32,841 nucleotides of DNA, from the NCBI GenBank assembly GCA_003225465.1, contig QIAH01000396.1:1-32841 (forward strand). The letters are read 5' to 3'. Below the pieces are notes generated by a model, which was given only the letters and a program-made list of their open reading frames with translations, did not search any database and was not told the DNA's origin. The stretch is from Acidobacteriota bacterium. GTDB taxonomy: Bacteria; Acidobacteriota; Terriglobia; Terriglobales; Acidobacteriaceae. A program made the position numbers and the translations under genes. Position 1 is the first letter of the stretch. Each line of letters opens with the position of its first letter. Shown piece by piece: positions 28,854 to 32,841 of this stretch.

Positions 28854-31800
28854 ATGGAGTGGTGCCGCTCAGATGGTTCCACCCCATTCATTGAAACAGT
28901 GACCCAACGACCCGGAGCGGTTTTGCGAGCAACAGCAGGGCTGTACGCTGTTCTGGTCGTGTCTCTGCTTGCCCCGTCCGCCGGCGCTCAGCAATCGTCG
29001 CCCGCAGTTCCTCCCGCTCCTCCGTCTCTTCCGCAACAAGCCACTACCCCTCCGGGAGAACCGCTGTCGCAGACGCCCAACCCGGCTCTTGGCCCAATCT
29101 CCGAGTACCTGGGATTGCCTGTCCGCGACATCCGGGTGGTGGGCGTCGCGACCCGGGAAAAGGAGCATCTGATCCAGTTGCTGCCACAGAAAGCTGGCCA
29201 GCCGCTTGATCGGGAGCTGGTGCGCCAGAGTCTCAAGGTTCTGTTCGATTCCGGCTTATTCGCCGATGTGCAGGTTCTCGCTGAGAAAATCCCTGACAAT
29301 CAGGTCGTCCTCACCTTCACAACCGTCAACAATTACTTCATCGGGTCGATTGCGGCGGAAGGCGATCCCGGCCGGCCCAGTGCCAACCAGATTGTCAGTG
29401 TCACGAAGCTGCAGTTGGGCGAAGTCTACTCCCCCGAAAAACTCCAGCGTGCCAACAAAAACATCCTGCAGGTGATGGCCGACAACGGTTACTACCGCGC
29501 CTCCGTTACCCACGACGAACATCCTCATCCCGAAACCTCGCAAATCGACATTACCTTTCGGATCTCCCCCGGTCCGTCGGCTAGTGTGGGAGAAGTGAAT
29601 TTGAAAGGGAATCCCGGGTACTCCAAGGGCCAGCTTGAGGATTTTGCCCGCATGCATCCCGGCGACCGTGTGACCGCCGACCGGATCAGCAATGCCTTGC
29701 AGCGTATTCGCAAGCGCTACGTCAAACAGAATCGCCTGCTTGCGCAGGTCTCGATTGCCGAGCGTGCCTATCGTTCCGAAACCAACAAGCTCGATTTCAC
29801 ATTTCTCATCGATCCCGGCCCCACCGTCGACATCGCCGTCGAAGGTTTCAAGATCCGCCAGTCGGTTTTGCGCAAGCGCGTACCCGTGTACGAAGAGAAC
29901 GCGCTGGATGACGACCTGCTCAACGAGGGTCGTCGCAACCTCCTCGACTACCTGCAGAGCCGCGGTTATTTCGACGCCACCGTCGGCATCAAGAAGCAGT
30001 CCGATCCCGCCAAGAACGAATTACGCGCCATCTACGTGATCGATCCCGGCATCCGGCACAAGCTGGTCAAAGTTGTCATCACGGGCAATAAGTATTTCGA
30101 TCAGGATGCCTTGCGCTCGCGCATGCAGGTCCAGCCGGCCACTCGCCTGGTCACGAGCGGCCGCTTCAGCCAATCATTGCTTGCCAGCGACATCAACGGA
30201 TTGGAGGACCTCTACAAGGCCAACGGCTTCCGGGAGATTCAAATCAAGAGCGTTGTCGAGGACCATTACGAAGGAGTCCAGAAACATCTTGCCATCCGGC
30301 TCGAGATTAATGAGGGGCCGCAAACGCTGGTGGGCGATGTCCGCCTCGCTGGCAATGCGAAGGTCCCGACGGATCAGCTGCTCGCCAAGATCGACACTGC
30401 GCCCAACCAGCCGTATTCCGACTACAAGCTGGCCGGCGACCGCGATACAATCCTCAACTATTACTTTAACAATGGGTTTCCCAATGCCTCACTGGAAATC
30501 TCGACCCAGCCCGTAAGCGGAACTCCCGATCGCATTGCCGTCACCTTCAGCATCCAGGAAGGCGAGCAGTTTTTTGTCGACCAGGTACTTGTGTCTGGTC
30601 TCGTGCACACCCGTCCTTACGTGGTGCATCGAAAACTCAAAGTAACTCCAGCCAGCCCCTTGAGCCAGGAAGACATGCTCAACACGCAGGCGTCTCTGTA
30701 CGATCTCGGCATCTTCAGCCAGGTCGATACCGCCGTCCAAAACCCTGACGGAGAAGATCCCTCCAAGAATGTACTGATCGACATCCGCGAAGCCAGGCGT
30801 TACACATTTAAATACGGGGTGGGACTGGAAGTGCAAACCGGGCAACCTTCCACTAGCCAAGCAGTTCCGCAAGGCATGACCGGTGTCAGCCCAAGGGTTT
30901 CCCTCGAGGTCACTCGCTTGAATTTCCGCGGTCTCAATCACACCATCATCTTCAAGGGACACCTGGGCCGTCTGCAACAACGCGCGCTCGTCAGCTACAA
31001 CGCGCCCGGCTGGCTCGACAACGATAAGCTCACACTCTCGTTTACCGGCTTCTACGACAACACGCTCGACATCACCACCTTCACCTCCAAACGCCTGGAA
31101 GGCTCCGCCCAGATTCATCAGTGTTTCGGCACCGCCGACAAGTGCGTCGCCGGCCGGCTGCCCACGGAAGTGGTCTACAGCATGACATACCGCCGTGTGC
31201 AGGCCAGCAATCTTGTCATCAGCTCGAACCTGATCCCGATCCTGTCGCAGCCGACGCGGGTCGGAATTCCCGGATTTACTTTTATCCGCGACCGCCGCGA
31301 CAATCCCCTTGACTCCACCAAGGGCATGTACACCACGCTCGATACCGGAGTAGCTGCGAGTTACTTCGGTTCTGAGGCCGACTTCAGTCGCCTTCTTGTG
31401 CAGAATTCCAACTACTACCTCATTGGCCGGCACCGTCCTGCCTCGAAACGCTTTGTCCTGGCGCGCTCGACCCGCGTCGGTCTCCAGAGCGCCTTCGGCA
31501 AGACGGTGATTCTAGAGCCCAATGAAACCCCTCCCTCGGGCGCCAGCCTCATCCCCTTGCCCGAACGTTTTCTCTCGGGCGGAGGCAACTCTCACCGTGG
31601 TTTCGGGTTAAACCAGGCAGGACCGCGCGATCTGAAGACCGGTTTTCCCCTGGGAGGGAGTGCCTTGTTCCTGAACCAGCTCGAATGGCGTCTCCCGCCC
31701 CCGGACCTGCCCTATGTCGGGAATAACCTCAGCCTCGCGCTGTTCCACGATATGGGCAACGTATTTGCCAAGCCGTCCGATATGGTGAACAATCTGCTCC

Positions 31801-32075
31801 GCTGGCGACAAAAGAATGCCGACCTCTGTCTCCACCAGAGCACCTATACCCAGTGCGACTTTAACTACATGTCGCACGCGGTCGGAGTGGGGGTGCATTA
31901 CAAGACTCCTATCGGTCCCGTTCGCCTGGATTTCGGTTACAATCTGAATCCGCCCGCATTTCCCAGTTTCCAGACGGTGACAAACGAGGTGAACGGACAG
32001 TCCACCGCGACTCAGTTCGTTCCGCAAAGAGCCAGTCACTTCAATTTCTTCTTTAGCATCGGGCAGGCATTCTGA
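28854..32075 (+). CDS. bamA: Omp85/BamA-like outer membrane assembly factor with seven POTRA domains
   Basis: The central insertase for beta-barrel proteins. It has 1073 aa against about 800 in E. coli. After the signal peptide (hydrophobic core AGLYAVLVVSLLAPSAGA) and a Pro/Gln-rich linker to about 85, I count seven POTRA-like repeats: about 91-158, 161-237, 241-320, 323-397, 400-487, 489-567 and 570-647. Cues include VGEVNLKGNPG, VKVVITGNKYF and VGDVRLAGNAK. The 16-strand-type barrel follows, with the lid-loop motif HRGF near 915 and a terminal Phe. The ATG at 28854 gives an overlong n-region; the GTG at 28899 (MTQRPGAVLRA) is a more natural signal peptide start. It is followed directly by a SurA-like gene and a probable tamB. 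The barrel could be TamA-like, but seven POTRAs favour BamA. Confidence 0.92.
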   Translation: MEWCRSDGSTPFIETVTQRPGAVLRATAGLYAVLVVSLLAPSAGAQQSSPAVPPAPPSLPQQATTPPGEPLSQTPNPALGPISEYLGLPVRDIRVVGVATREKEHLIQLLPQKAGQPLDRELVRQSLKVLFDSGLFADVQVLAEKIPDNQVVLTFTTVNNYFIGSIAAEGDPGRPSANQIVSVTKLQLGEVYSPEKLQRANKNILQVMADNGYYRASVTHDEHPHPETSQIDITFRISPGPSASVGEVNLKGNPGYSKGQLEDFARMHPGDRVTADRISNALQRIRKRYVKQNRLLAQVSIAERAYRSETNKLDFTFLIDPGPTVDIAVEGFKIRQSVLRKRVPVYEENALDDDLLNEGRRNLLDYLQSRGYFDATVGIKKQSDPAKNELRAIYVIDPGIRHKLVKVVITGNKYFDQDALRSRMQVQPATRLVTSGRFSQSLLASDINGLEDLYKANGFREIQIKSVVEDHYEGVQKHLAIRLEINEGPQTLVGDVRLAGNAKVPTDQLLAKIDTAPNQPYSDYKLAGDRDTILNYYFNNGFPNASLEISTQPVSGTPDRIAVTFSIQEGEQFFVDQVLVSGLVHTRPYVVHRKLKVTPASPLSQEDMLNTQASLYDLGIFSQVDTAVQNPDGEDPSKNVLIDIREARRYTFKYGVGLEVQTGQPSTSQAVPQGMTGVSPRVSLEVTRLNFRGLNHTIIFKGHLGRLQQRALVSYNAPGWLDNDKLTLSFTGFYDNTLDITTFTSKRLEGSAQIHQCFGTADKCVAGRLPTEVVYSMTYRRVQASNLVISSNLIPILSQPTRVGIPGFTFIRDRRDNPLDSTKGMYTTLDTGVAASYFGSEADFSRLLVQNSNYYLIGRHRPASKRFVLARSTRVGLQSAFGKTVILEPNETPPSGASLIPLPERFLSGGGNSHRGFGLNQAGPRDLKTGFPLGGSALFLNQLEWRLPPPDLPYVGNNLSLALFHDMGNVFAKPSDMVNNLLRWRQKNADLCLHQSTYTQCDFNYMSHAVGVGVHYKTPIGPVRLDFGYNLNPPAFPSFQTVTNEVNGQSTATQFVPQRASHFNFFFSIGQAF

Positions 32076-32770
32076 CGCGTACCCTCTCCCATTTCGCATG
32101 CATTCTCCTGCTGCTGGCGTTGTCCGCTGCGGCTCGCGCCGCCGACGTGATTGACCGCGTCGTCGCCACCGTCAACGGCCATGTCATTTTGCAAAGCGAT
32201 TGGGACGATGCCGTCCGTTTCGAAGCGTTCGTAGAAGGTCGCCCGCTCGATCAACTGACCGACCAGGACCGCAGCCGTGCCCTCGACCGTCTGATTGACC
32301 AGGAATTGCTGCGCGAGCAAGCGCAGAGTGGGGACGCACCCGCGCCGCGCTCGGAAGAAGTGCAACAGCGAATCCAGGACATCCAGCAGCAGCACTCCGC
32401 CACTGAACCTGGCGCCTGGCAGTCCGAGTTGCATCGTTATGCGCTGAACCAGCCGCAGCTCGAGGCTTACATCGCCCACGACCTCGCCGTGCTGCATCAG
32501 GTCGAAGCCCGCTTGCGGCCGGCGGTTCAGATTAACACCGACAACATCGAGTCCTACTACCACAATACCTTCCTGCCGCAATTGCGCAAGCTAGGCGCTC
32601 AGGAGGTTCCGCTCGCGCAAGTTGCCAGCAAGATCCGCGAAATCCTTACCGAACAGAAAGTAAGTGAGCTGTTCACCTCCTGGCTGCAGAGTCTGCGCGC
32701 CGAAAGCAAAATCACCATCCCCGTGCCTGCCTCAGCTCCGGCATCACCCAGCGGAGGCCAGGCCCCGTGA
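32072..32770 (+). CDS. SurA N-domain-like periplasmic chaperone without PPIase domain
   Basis: A predicted periplasmic chaperone that would escort outer-membrane proteins to the BamA-like protein encoded upstream. The N-terminal SurA signature is clear (DVIDRVVATVNGHVILQSDW, then LDRLIDQELL). No parvulin PPIase domain follows; the rest is helical and ends in a Pro/Ala tail. The first conventional start is TTG at 32120, which removes the signal peptide. In frame upstream, the CTG at 32072 overlaps the bamA stop as CTGA and gives MTRTLSHFACILLLLALSAAARA, a textbook signal peptide ending ARA before ADV. An in-frame stop at 32054 excludes earlier starts. I therefore place the start at the CTG (232 aa); ATT at 32069 is possible. 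The stop overlaps the next start as GTGA. Confidence 0.8.
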   Translation: MTRTLSHFACILLLLALSAAARAADVIDRVVATVNGHVILQSDWDDAVRFEAFVEGRPLDQLTDQDRSRALDRLIDQELLREQAQSGDAPAPRSEEVQQRIQDIQQQHSATEPGAWQSELHRYALNQPQLEAYIAHDLAVLHQVEARLRPAVQINTDNIESYYHNTFLPQLRKLGAQEVPLAQVASKIREILTEQKVSELFTSWLQSLRAESKITIPVPASAPASPSGGQAP

Positions 32771-32841
32771 CCGCGCCTGTCACCGAGGCGCCCCCAAAGA
32801 CCGCCAGCCGCAAGTGGTGGAAATATCTTCTCCTGCTATTT
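32767..32841 (+). CDS. Probable TamB/DUF490 translocation protein, N-terminus only (3' partial)
   Basis: Only 25 codons are inside the window: MTAPVTEAPPKTASRKWW then KYLLLLF, a short basic n-region running into a hydrophobic segment as in a signal anchor. It starts with GTG overlapping the stop of the SurA-like gene (GTGA). In Acidobacteria and many Gram-negatives a tamB-type gene follows the Omp85 gene, and this N-terminus fits; the assignment rests on context. Confidence 0.5.
   Translation, partial: MTAPVTEAPPKTASRKWWKYLLLLF

Noticed and set aside
30489-31433. 314-codon minus-strand open frame inside the BamA-like gene
   Set aside because: Antisense shadow of the POTRA/barrel coding sequence; composition reflects codon-position bias, no family resemblance.
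32036-32581. 181-codon minus-strand frame over the SurA-like gene
   Set aside because: Shadow frame; the plus strand has a clear SurA-type domain and coupled neighbours.

Overview
The window reads as chromosomal DNA of an Acidobacteriota, most likely of the Terriglobia (Koribacter/Terriglobus-like) type. This is inferred from a GC-rich codon style, two small Cys-rich proteins of a type I associate with this phylum, an Omp85 protein with seven POTRA domains, and intergenic spaces packed with short repeats. There is no rRNA, tRNA, CRISPR array, transposase or phage gene. Both window ends cut a gene.

Layout. 1-2775 (+): the C-terminal part of an NtrC-type sigma-54 activator, translationally coupled to an archaemetzincin-type metalloprotease, then two small overlapping zinc-binding-type proteins. 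2799-12377 (all -): DUF2252 protein, FtsK translocase, UppP, a secreted SH3b/TPR protein, a threonine dehydratase-like enzyme and ribonuclease J. 12697-14148 (+): EcsC-family protein and a HAD phosphatase. 14292-19849 (-): a lysine/diaminopimelate block, in transcription order asd, lysC, dapB, dapA, dapD. Its DapA carries an extra Cys-rich C-terminal domain. 20033-24765 (-): ECF sigma factor, zinc-finger anti-sigma factor, DUF4097 protein, shikimate kinase, an unknown exported protein and an AI-2E-family permease. 25215-28774 (-): MFS transporter, a secreted Met/His-rich protein and a ThiF/MoeB-type adenylyltransferase. 28854-end (+): an outer-membrane biogenesis operon of a BamA-like protein, a PPIase-less SurA-like protein and the start of a probable TamB, joined by overlapping stop/start codons.

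The most unusual signal is between genes. At about ten places the minus-strand spacers hold tandem repeats whose sequence differs from place to place but whose period is almost always 7 nt (for example GAGCTAC, AAATCTG, CAGGCTC alternating with TAGCAAC, TAGAAGC). Three arrays run flush into, or overlap, a stop codon. Four places carry two arrays in inverted orientation around a unique spacer. They recall the heptanucleotide STRR repeats of filamentous cyanobacteria, but here each locus has its own word and the register is anchored at gene ends. Several other dispersed REP-like hairpin families share the same spacers.

Two genes appear to lack a usual start codon: the threonine dehydratase fits an AUC start placed 8 nt after AGGAG, and the SurA-like gene fits a CUG start inside a CTGA overlap with the BamA stop. 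Start sites in this genome therefore need care. Family assignments are from reading motifs and from memory; no database search was run.
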